Below, piece by piece: positions 11,601-23,556 of a stretch of 64,000 bases of DNA. Made by a program: the position numbers and the translations under genes. The DNA lies in contig JAJAGP010000429.1 of assembly GCA_025084515.1 (NCBI GenBank), forward strand, positions 95,001 to 159,000, given 5' to 3'. Numbering within the stretch: the first letter of the stretch is position 1; every line of letters begins with the position of its first letter. The notes beneath the pieces were generated by a model that saw nothing but the letters and a program-made list of their open reading frames with translations, was not told where the DNA came from and searched no databases. This DNA comes from Ancistrus triradiatus. Its lineage: Eukaryota > Chordata > Actinopteri > Siluriformes > Loricariidae.

Positions 11601-14600
11601 ATTAAAAAATAAATAAATAAACCCTGTGACAGGCGAGAACATCATGACTTTTGAGTAGTTGTCAACCAATATGGGTTTTTTAATGGCCGATGTCGATATT
11701 TATAGAAAACAGTGACCAATAGCCGATATATAATGTCAATATCACTTTTTTTTGCCGCTGATAAACCTAATAATACACGAGACACAAAATTGCTGAACTT
11801 AAATGAACATATTTAAGAAATAAATGCACACTTTCGGTTTGCACACATTGCATATCTTTTATTTTTAAAAAAATCTAAAATAAAATAAATAGTGTTTTAT
11901 TGCACTTAACATGTATTACCAGAGAACAGCATTTTCTAGTTTATTGGGGGGGCACATGGCAGCAGCTTTTGTTTTTAGTCACTCAGTAGTCCTGTTTGAG
12001 GGTTTCTCTGCATTTTCTTTTTCTTCACTATTTTTGAATATCAGCCAATGGCGATTATCTCACAATGGCATTAATCGGCCAGATTAATCGGCTGATCTAT
12101 CACTAGTTTAGTGTGAAATTTCGTTTTGTGTGTGTTGAGTAAAAACTTAACACTACGTAAACTCACTTAATTTAATTAATCCAGTGTGTAGAAATTCTCC
12201 CCAATTTACAATGGGGATAAAACCATCACAAGCTGATTGTATCAGAGACCGATGAGTTTAATATAAACTGTATACATCACAGCATGGCCCACCTTAAACA
12301 TACTTAAAACACTTACTTTAATCTAGAGTAGGGCAAATCATTAGCACAAAGCTTATTTTATAACGTGAATTTGTCACCAACTGAAGAGTTTAATATATAC
12401 TGTACATATCATAGCCTGCCTTACACATGCTTAAAACACTTACCGTATTTTTTGGACCATAAGGCGCACTTAAAATCCTTTAATTTTCTCAAAAATCGAC
12501 AGTGCGCCTTTAAATACGGTGCGTCTAATGTATGAATTAATTCTGGTTGTGCTTTCTGACCTAGAACCGATTGTAGATGGTACATGGTGCTCATAAATCT
12601 GTCAAAATGTTTTAGCACGGCGTTGGTAAGTTACAAAGCTTACGGCCACCGTAGTGCGCAGCATCGCGGAGTAATACGGTATGTGCTTCAGCATTAGGGT
12701 ATGTGCATTCATTCATTTAGTTTCGAAGCGGATTTCAATCTCAACGCTATCAGTCACGCAGTACAACATGGACATAGAGCAGCTGCCAGAGAATTCAACA
12801 TTAACGAATCAATGGTACGGAAGTGGAGGAAGCAAGAAGACGCCCTGCGCCAGGTATCGTACTTATTCCTGTATGCCGTGAAGCGCCGTCACCATGGATT
12901 GCACTTGTTGGTCCAGCACATCCCACAGATATTTGATCACACTGAGATCTGAAGAATTGACGCCAAGTCTACAACTTGAACTCTTAGGTTCCTCAAACCA
13001 CTGCTGAACAATTTCTGCAGTGAGGCAGGGCCACTGCCATCAAGGGAAACTGTCCGTGTGAATGGGTCTGCAACAACGTTATGCCACCATTAGCTTTGTT
13101 GTTTAAGCAATGGTATAATGACCACATGTAAAACATTTCGTCAACTGGATCCAAAAATTTCAAATTTCAATTTGCCGCTACATAATACTCTCTTCTACTG
13201 ACCTTCATTCCAATCTGTGTGAGCTGTAGCATATCGTAAACTTTTGTAACCACCATGTTCCCCTTGTGAAAAAGTGTTCTTGGCTGCTACCCTTCCAAAA
13301 AGACCAATCCTAATCAAGCTTCTTCAGACCATAGAAGGGTCAATTTGGGATTCCTATAAAGTTGCCAGATGCTGCTGTTGCTCAAGTGTAAGGAGAGGTC
13401 ACACTTTGCCACTGCAGCCTATACAATTTCCCTGGTTTTTCTGGTTGAGTTCTAATAAAGAGACTGAGAAATAATTAGATATGGTGGAAAACATGATATG
13501 ATTAGATATTCCCAGCAGAACGCTGCCCAGAGCATCACACTGTCAGTGTTACTCACTTGTTAATTTTTCTTATTAATGTAGCTCGCATCCATCAATACAT
13601 CCAGTGTCTAGTGAGTGACAGACATACTGGGTGGGTGGATGATTGTCCTGAGAGAAACAGTCAGTCTGCGACAGAGACAGGAGGCAAGAGCAAAGTTTGA
13701 CCTTCCTGCTGGGTGATGGCACCACGTGAAAGGCGAGCCGTTGAGCGGAAGGGAGGCAGACAAAGGCGGAACGGGGAGATGACGGCAGGAGAAAGTGGAA
13801 GAGAAAAAGCACTGAAAGCAGAGAGGGAGAAAAGTGGATGGGTGGCCAGTTCGCATAGCCAGGATGGCCTGAGAGAAGACGGCAGCTGATTGGAGGGGGG
13901 TGAAAAAGACCAGGTTGGGGGGTGTGGCTATGACTGGTGCAACACATCGGGCAGCTAGCCACCAGTATATCAATTCTCTGCATCCCCACCCATCCCATAT
14001 AGACACGCATACGCAGACAGACCGCAGTGCAGCCAATATCACTGCACAGGCAGAGAGAAAGTCCAGACTGTATCGCTTTCTCTCAGGTTGGGGTTACACA
14101 ATACAATAGAGCACTACGCAATAAAACAAAGACCAACATTACATTCCATTATGGAAGGAAGTGCAAAGCTGCTAGCTTTGGCTTGTCAGAAGCATACACA
14201 AGCATAGCTGTGATTCAGTCACGCCGTATCGCCGGCCATCACTCATCACACCCACAGCACACAGTGCTAGGCCTACATTGTGACTGATCAAGTAAAATAT
14301 TATGCCAGTTCCCCCATTATACAGCTCAAAATAGAATGAAACGTTCCTGCCTTTTCCCTTTAAACATAATGGTTTCCCAGGGAGGGAAAAATTGCACCAG
14401 CTACTGTTTCTAAATACTGACATGACAGAATGTTGCTATAGGCTAGAGCTGGGCAATTATTCGAACGTTAATCGAAACCGACATTCAGAACCACTAACAG
14501 TATTTCGATTTTACCTTTTTTTTTAATTATTCTCTCAAGTTCACACTGTGTGAGTTTGTACAAACGCTACACAATATGAAAAAGATTCAAGAAAATGGAA

Positions 14601-17600
14601 GGAAACAACCAATGCCACATCCTACCAAACCAAATTACAACCGGGTATATTTTTCGGACCATAAGGCGCACTTAAAATCCTTTAACTTTCTCAAAAATCG
14701 ACAGTGCGCCTTTAAATGCGGTGCGTCTAATGTATGAATTAATTCTGGTTGTGCTTTCTGACCTAGAACCGATTGTAGATGGTACACGGCGCTCATAAAT
14801 CTGTCAAAATGTTTTAGCACGGCCTTGGTAAGTTACGAAGCTTACGGAAACCGTAGTGCGCATCATCGCAGAGTAATACGGTATGTGCTTCAGCATTAGG
14901 GTACGTGTATTCATTCATTCATTTTCGAAGCGGGTTTCAAACTCAACGCTATCAGTCACGCAGTACAACATGGACATGTATGAACATAGACCCGTTAGCA
15001 GCCGATCGTTGATATTGCGTCTTATAACCCGGTGCGCTTTATGGTCTGAAAAATACGGTAGTAGGGATTTCAATTGACTAATAGTACCACAATATGACTA
15101 ATGACTTCATGTCTTTCCATACAAACACATCCTAGTTTTAATAGTTGAGTATATTTACAGTATAAACCTCATCAGTGACCTATGAGTGCAAAAAATAAGA
15201 ATAAAACCCCAAAACAAAATTGTTCACTAATTGTAATTGAGGTAAAATGCTAAAATAATTGGGATATTGACTGGAGGTCATATCACCCAGCACTACTACA
15301 CGCATTACTGTGTGACTTTAAATCCAGACTCCAAATGCATTTAAATTGGTATCTTAGCAGATTATCCATTCACTTTAAGTAAAACTGATTTACATTTACA
15401 GTACTGTGCAAAAGTCTTGGGCCACCATTCGATTTGTTGTGTTTGCAATGGTATAACAACCATATGCGACATTGTTGATGATTGGACTCGAACTTGGATT
15501 CATCAATATCAACGATCGGCTGCTAACGGGTCTATGTTCATACATAAAGCACACCGGGTTATAAGACGCATGAAATGAAACAAAACTCTTAAGTTCCGTC
15601 GGAAGCTCAGTTTGGTCTTTACCTGGCGCAGGGCGTCTTCTTGCTTCCTCCACTTCCGTATCATAGATTCGTTAATGTTGAATTCTCTCGCAGCTGCTCT
15701 ATGTCCATGTTGTACTGCGTGACTGATAGCGTTGAGTTTGAAATCCGCTTCGAAAATGAATGAATGAATGCACGTACCCTAATGCTGAAGCACATACCGT
15801 ATTACTCCGCGATGCTGCGCACTACGGTGGCCGTAAGCTTCATAACTTACCAAGGCCGTGCTAAAACATTTTGACAGATTTATGAGCGCTGTGTACCATC
15901 TACAATCGGTTCTAGGTCAGAAAGCACAACCAGAATTAATTCATACATTAGACGCACCGCATTTTAAGGCGCACTGTCGATTTTGGAGAAAATTAAAGGA
16001 TTTTTAGTGCGCCTTATGGTCCGAAAAATACGGTAAGTCAACAGATACCATGCGACATTGTTAACATTTATTGCTTCTCTGCATCCATTCGGTCCTTTTT
16101 CCGAACAAACGTATCCATTTTACTATCTATAGGAAAGTGGCTCTTGCATACCATTAGTTCTATGTACATATATCCCAGCATTTAATGCCAGTTTGAAAAT
16201 ATTAAATATAGGCTTCCCAAGTTATGTTCAAAGTTTGTACAAGTGAAATAAGTGTGCACTTTGTCTAACAGGCAGTACCTTACACACTGCACCAGTCCCT
16301 CCAATAGACCTCATGTCTGAGAAAATGCTAAGCCCACAAAGGCCAGACCGGTACTCGAATCCAGATACCTGGAGCTGTGAGGTGACATTGTCAACTTAAA
16401 TGAGCAAAATTTGGAAAAAGAACTCGATTTAGGCATTCCTAAATTTTGGTTCTCACAAAAAAACTGAAACACTAGTATTATTTGTTGCAGTGCTGCCAAT
16501 TTCCTGCAGCTATACAAAAAGTCCCTACAGAAGCTGCTCAGTTTGAACCTGAATGCAAAGCTGCCTATATGAATAGAAGCTTATGTCCTTGAGGAAATGC
16601 AGTTTAAGCATTGATTCACTCCCTCCCTCTACATTCTGCGCAGGAAGATCACAGACACAAGTCAGAGCTTGCTAACTAACTGAGGAAACAGGTTCTAATT
16701 GTTAGTGTACATGTATGCTTTTCCCTTAAATGTGAAGTACTAGAGCTATTTAAAAGACACAGTAAAAGTCCTTACTCAAGCACACTTATTTAAAAAAAAG
16801 AAACCTGTGTGTGTGTCTGGGAAGATTTCAGGGGTGCCATATATACATGTATCAGTATGTATGTACACACACACATATAAACATACATAGGGCCAAAAGT
16901 GTGCAAGAAAATATCCACTGATACAAGGCAGGATGGATCCACACTTCCATGTTGTTTACACCAAACTCTGACCCTACCATCCGAATGTCACAGTAGAACA
17001 TTTATGAAATCCTCAGACCAGCCTGTCTCACATCAACAATCAAGTGTTGTTTGTTTGTTTCTGGACCTTTCAGCAGGTCAGTAATCATAAACATACACCA
17101 AAATCCACTAAAGTATTTCAATGACCACAGACTCGTTTTTGAAATGGCTAATCTAGTCCCCTGACCTAAACCACAAATCTATGCTCCGAGCTGAAGAGGG
17201 AGTCCAGAAAAGAGAAACTAGGATCCTAGAGAATCAGTATTATGGAATGCTTCACATTCCTTTCTCAGTAGCAACCATTACTGTCCAGTAAGGGATAAGT
17301 ATTCACACTAAGCTGTTCTTCCATCACCAGTTGCAGTCCTAATGCTTTTACTCACCCCACATCAAAGGGCAATAATGCCCCCTCCCTCCCTCCTGCTGAC
17401 CGAGTATGCCATGCCACCAAAATGTACCTTGCTGAGGACAAGAACCAACAGCATCTGGTCACTGGATTAAAACGCCAACATTTGCTCATTCATTATATTT
17501 CTTTTTTCTATTTATTATTTACACTTTTGTCTTATATCAGCTGTTTATTCCATATTAATTTATTATAGTCTATATATGAGGATATTTCATATCATACTTT

Positions 17601-20600
17601 CTTTACACACGTTGTCCATTTTCGTTTTTAACTTCTGTGTATTTAAATTATTCTAAACTTAAGTCTTGGTCTTCCTAAGGTTTCTTCCTTATAACATTTA
17701 GGGAGTTTCTGATGGCCACTGTTGTCCAAGACTTGCTCAGTTAGGGCTAGGATCCTAGATAGTTAGAAAGTGCCCATGAAACAAAGGTTCTTTTGTTGTT
17801 GTTTTTCATGATGCATTTATGTACATCCCTTAATGTGTTCAGAAAATTCCGTTAACAAGTTTAGGATACTGACCCTACTAATCAAATTCCAAACACAATT
17901 ACTTTTTCTCCTGGATTTTCTCCTCATTGAAGCGCCGATGGAAGTCCTTCAGCTCCTCAATCAACCCTGACGATAACATCTCATCAACCCGCTTGTCCAG
18001 CCTCTCGTCTAGAACTACAAGTAGAAAGGCAGAAAAAAATTAAATATCATTTAGAAGAAACTGGTCCACATTTCTTGTTAATCTACACCGATCCATCATA
18101 CCATCCATGTTGGAGTGAAGCCAGAAGATGCAGGGCTTTGAGAAACGTAGAGGACCCCCAAGGCCATCTGCTCCATTTTGCTCTTTCTGCTCCTCCAGCA
18201 GACGACTGTGTTGAACTCCTGTATCCTGGTATACCTGAAGACTCCTGTCAATCAGTCAGTCAGTTATTAAGCGTGAACTATATGGCCAAACCTATGCCGA
18301 CACCCCTTATAATTAGTGATGGTCACACATTGAACTGGATCAGTAATTGTTGTTTCTAATAAAAATGCCACTGTTAGAATATACAGCGGTACCTCGGTTC
18401 TCGACCACCTACATAGAATTTGTTTCGATTTTTGATGTTTGCTCTGTACTCGGCAGACTTGCTTAAACTTGTACGAGAATCATTTCAGCTGAAAGTCGAT
18501 TCACAATTCAGTACACACTGATTCAGTGATTCAAATTCACAACAGCACTTGCTCAGTGAAGATCCCTGCTGTGTTCTTCTTTGTTTTACATCTACAGTAC
18601 TGTATTTTAGTGCAAATAATTCCCCACGGATCCTAAAATGGTTAGTAATAACAGCCAACCAAAAGGAAAACAGGAACTGAATGCTCTTGGCTTTCAGGCT
18701 GAGCAGTTAGCATTAGCAGCTAGTACCAGGAGTTCACAATAGAGTAAGTGTTTAGTTTTAACTTTTCACTTTCAATCCATTACTCACCAAATTCCATGAG
18801 ATTTTAACATTTTACTATAAAATAATAATAATAATAATAATAATAATATTAAACTCATCAGTGGGAGCACCTTCATATTAATTCATAACACGCCTTATAC
18901 AGTGTGGATTTTCTGGGGGTCTGGAACAGATTAATTCAATTTACATTATTCCTTATGGGAAAAATTTGCTCGGTCCTCGACAAACCTTCTGGACAGAATT
19001 AACTATGAGAACTGAGGTACCCCTGTATTTCTTAATTCTTAATGTCTGTAATAGTCCTTCCTCCCATCCCAATATACACTGTTAAAACCTGGCAGGTTCA
19101 TAATATGAAGCATAGTAGCATGGAATCACCACAGACAAACAGTGCTAGTAGAATTGATTCGGTGATTCAAGTCAGCTTTCTGCCCTGCAATCCTAAAACA
19201 GCCCATAACAAAATGACCAAGTTTGTCACAGTTCCACTTGAGTTCTAACTATTGCCCCTTAGACTACATGTGGGCAGTTTCAGGTGAGTAGCTTTTCTAC
19301 AGCCATATTGGGCAACACGTGTAGTAAATATCAGCAATACAATAGCAGATACCAACTTCAGGCATCACACGCCTCAAAATTATGACCAACACCCAGCCTG
19401 ATGCCAATTTGCCTGTTTATCTTTTAGGCAATGACAAAGCTGAACAGCTGGCACCACGCCAAAGGTCTGATTCAATTTCAACTTGGTGTGAAAGGAAATT
19501 TCAAAAGTAGCAGATCTATCGCGGAGCCTGATGACCCAAAATGTAATGGCATTAATTAACCAAAAAAAAAATACACAATAGATGAGCCAGAATCACATCC
19601 CAAATAGAAAAGGTGCTAATTGGCCCCATGATGGTGATTAAAATAAGCCTGAGACAGAGCAGGCTGGTGCTGTCATATTCAACTCTTTTGCACAGGTGGC
19701 GAGACAGATTTTTACCAAAGATTGCCAAAATTTAGCACACTAATTGATTTAGGGTGTAAAAAAAATAGTATTAAACAGTATGTCAGAGACATTTTAGAGT
19801 CCTACACCTTCTGTTCGCATTATAGGACATTAATGAATATGTTACAAAAAAGAAAGCCAATAAGTGCTTTGCATCCTTGCTTAATTAACATTCATCCTGA
19901 TCTTTCACTAGATTACCCTGCTCTAAGTGAATGGAAAGCATAAAAAAATTAATTCAAGTATGGCCTAGGCCAAATCTGCCAGGCACTTCCCCTGAAGATC
20001 TGCCAAGCTAGAGAGTTTTGTTCCAATCTTCATAAATAGCGATTTAAAGATCAGGTGCTTTAGTTAAAAGGGTTCTGCGAATCTCTCTGCATCATGTCTC
20101 GGCTTGCATTTAACTGATCAGTTCAGAACGAAGACGTTACTTTGTGCCTGAAAACACTCCTTTAATAAAACAGCAGTGCTGGGTTTAATTTCCCCGTACA
20201 ATATGAATTTTTCATATACCTCTACAACGCAGCATCACAGAAACAACAGCTGTAACGCTTCAACAAGCAGAATATTATAATATTGTTCTCCGCTAGAAGC
20301 ACTGAGTAGAACAGAGACACTGTCTGTCAGAGACACTGTAGTAGATTAAAGAACAGAAAAGAGATCAAAAGAAAAAAAATAAATACATACACCCACACAT
20401 GTATGTATATATACAATTTTTTATAACAATAAATCTAATAAAAAAAATAATAAAAGTACCACGATATACAGTGAAACCATCAGAATCATATTAAAAAACA
20501 ATAAAGAGAGGGGAAAAAAATGCTTGGTCATAACACCCAGCACATGTTCTGAAGAACATCAAAGCACATCATAAAAAACCACTACTGGCTACCTTGCAAT

Positions 20601-22999
20601 CTTCCTTGCATCATTGGGATGCAACATGGCTGCCATGTCTGGGTCCACATCCATCAGCCGCTTATGGAGCTCTGGACCCCCAAGCTTCTCCAACTCTGCC
20701 TTGGAGTCACCCGGCACCCTCTCCATGCCATTCTCCTGCTGCAAATGTACCACAAGTCTATTCTGAAACATGTAGCAGGGGAAAACACGGAATCCTGAAA
20801 GATAAGTGATAAAAATGTACCCCAGTGTCAACAAGAACTTTCCATAAAATGGATTCAATGTAGTAATTTGTGCCTCCGACGACGATTGGCAGCTTCTTCC
20901 GGGAATGCATGTCCTCTATGTATAGCGTTAAGGATGGAGACTTTTTAATACAAAGACTGTTAAAAAACTCATTAACACAAAGCTTATTTTAGAATAAAGT
21001 GTTGAATGTCTCATGTGGCTTATTGAATAATGTATTGACAGACAAACAATTACTGTCAAGACCGCGGCTTTACTTCACTACGTTTCCCAGCACTCATCAC
21101 GTGAACGCCGACATACTGTCTTAGAACTACAGATGATGCGGCCGTACACAGCTGGTCACCTCAACAGCCCATCAACGCGGAGGTTCCACAAGCAAAGTGG
21201 GGAGTTTAAGAGCGGTTTAAGTTCAAGAGTTTAAGTCCAACATTCATGTCATGGTTGCCAGGTCCGCTTAATCTAAGCAACTTTGGGTTTATTTTTCTTA
21301 AGTCACTTACAAATATTGGTATTTGTGGATTGCAGGTTTTTGGGCTTACATCTATGAGCCTTATTCAAGCTTGCTCCTATTTATTTATTTACACACACAG
21401 ATAGATAGATAGAGAGAGACAGAGAGGGAGACGGGGAGACAGAGACAGAGAGACTCAATTATCTGAAGTGGTTACACTCACTTTGTAGTAAATCGTCTTT
21501 CTGCTTTTGAGTCAATTCGCTTCTTTTGGGCTTGTTTAAAGGATCTGGGAGCCCTTATCGGTGTCCCTGATTAGTGTGTGTACCTACATTACTGTGCCTG
21601 TGCTCGCTAGCTTATTAGCGTTTGGACTAGAGACAGTTCTTAACCGGTTGTTGTGTTGAGAGTTTTTTATTTTTTATTGTGCAAGCTACTATTAATACTA
21701 TTATTAAATAATAAAGAAAAATAAGTTCAAACACTACATACAAACTCATTCACGCTCTTTCTTTAGAAACTTTGCATTGCAAGCCAAAAATGTTAGCATG
21801 TCAACATGCTCCTGGCTAAAGCTGGCTCTCTTTTTAGAGACTATATTTCCTGCCGCAGAAAATAGACGCTCAGACTGTGTTCAAGTAGCAGGAATGCATA
21901 AACAGGACTTTCATTGGCTAGCCTGGCCAATATAGGATATCTCTCTCTGTTAACTCCATCACTGTCATTATCCAGCTAACAAGCAGAAAAACTGTGCTGT
22001 GTCCGTTCGCATAGTGTGAGTGCGCCGTTATGTTTCCTAACTTCAAAACGGAATAAACTCGGGATATTGTGGTGACTTACGCTGTTGTTGAGCTCCCTTC
22101 ATCCTCATCGGTGACTCCCTGTTTCCAATTCGAGGGCTGTATCAGCACCGTGGCGCTCCCGTGCCAGGTCAGATCACTTTTGCAAAGCTTGCATGTTACA
22201 CATTGTTTAGTTGTGTGAAGCGTGAATTGCTCCTACACTTTTGAGGACTTAAGCCGAACCTTCTTCTCTGCGTCGGTCATGATTCATTTGTAGAAGTTAT
22301 TTCATCCTTAACGCTAACTTATTTTGAAGATTCTGCGTCGCTCGTGGGTTTTTTCCAGCGCTGACGAAGTGCTGCAAGTAACGTAAGCGGATATGATAAG
22401 GCGAGGGAAACAAATCATGCGACACAACGAATCGATAATGAAATTCGTTATTGACACTGTTAATAATCGATTATTATTGATTCGTTGTTGCAGCCCTAGT
22501 TCTCTTTATCTACTTTTAGGACTTGTGTGAAAATATTTTGATGTTTTAGGTCATATTTATGCAGAAATGAGGAAATTCTAAAGGGTACACAAACTTAAGC
22601 ACCACTGTACATTACAGTAGCCTAAAAAGACTGACTGTGGTAATGTCCAATCAACGATTATTTCGGTCAACGATCCGTTTCACAGAACGTTTAGCAGACA
22701 TTTAACAGCACATACCTGTAATGCAATAGGTTATATTCCTAACTCCGAGGCAAAAACGTTAATTCGATTTAACCTAATTTGATTTTACTACACAACGTCA
22801 AATAACCCACTCCAGAGTCTACAAATGCACAATGAAATAAGGGTTCAAGAGTTAATCTGGGCGGCTCAGTCTGAGCTGACAATTACCTCTGTTCCTCCAC
22901 ATGGCTGTGAAGATTATAATAAAGATCAGCAGAGGCTTCAGAGCCTGTCTCCCTGGAGTAATTAGATGACAATGCAAAGCCCATAAGTACTCACCCTCC

Positions 23000-23058
<59 letters not shown>

Positions 23059-23487
23059 TTCCACACCTTACATTAACCAGTTCTCTTGGGATAGAGGCCA
23101 TGGAAAGTGAAAGAGGCTGAAACAGAAAGCAGCTTCAACGTTCTGTGGATGACAAGTTTCCTGGGATGAAACGAATATCGATTAGGCTCAGTTTAATTTC
23201 TGTACCGACCTATACTAACAACATGGCTACTAGAAATGAAGAAAGGGACATCTGTAATGTGTACATTATAGGGAGTTACATTCGTGTTAAGTATAGACTG
23301 TTCTTGTGCTTGCACATGCCTGCACCATGCCTTTGGTCTTAGTGATACCTCCTCCCTCACGGTCAGACACAGAGCATCTCATAGCTCTATTAATATCCTA
23401 CCCGATCAGCTCTCACTTCCTACTGAACTCACTCAGAAGCAACCAAGAAAATCAACTGCACACAACCACATACATTTTACATACATA

Positions 23488-23556
<69 letters not shown>

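Noticed and set aside
13573..14042. Two overlapping minus-strand frames of about 145 codons
   Set aside because: They occupy the same DNA in different frames, lack any family motif, and have Pro/Ser/Cys-rich composition expected by chance from this base content.
23001..23055. CRISPR-like short repeat array
   Set aside because: A pure dinucleotide microsatellite without spacers. The genome is eukaryotic.
22852..23064. Open frame through the (AC) run (poly Cys-Val)
   Set aside because: Product of a dinucleotide repeat read in frame.
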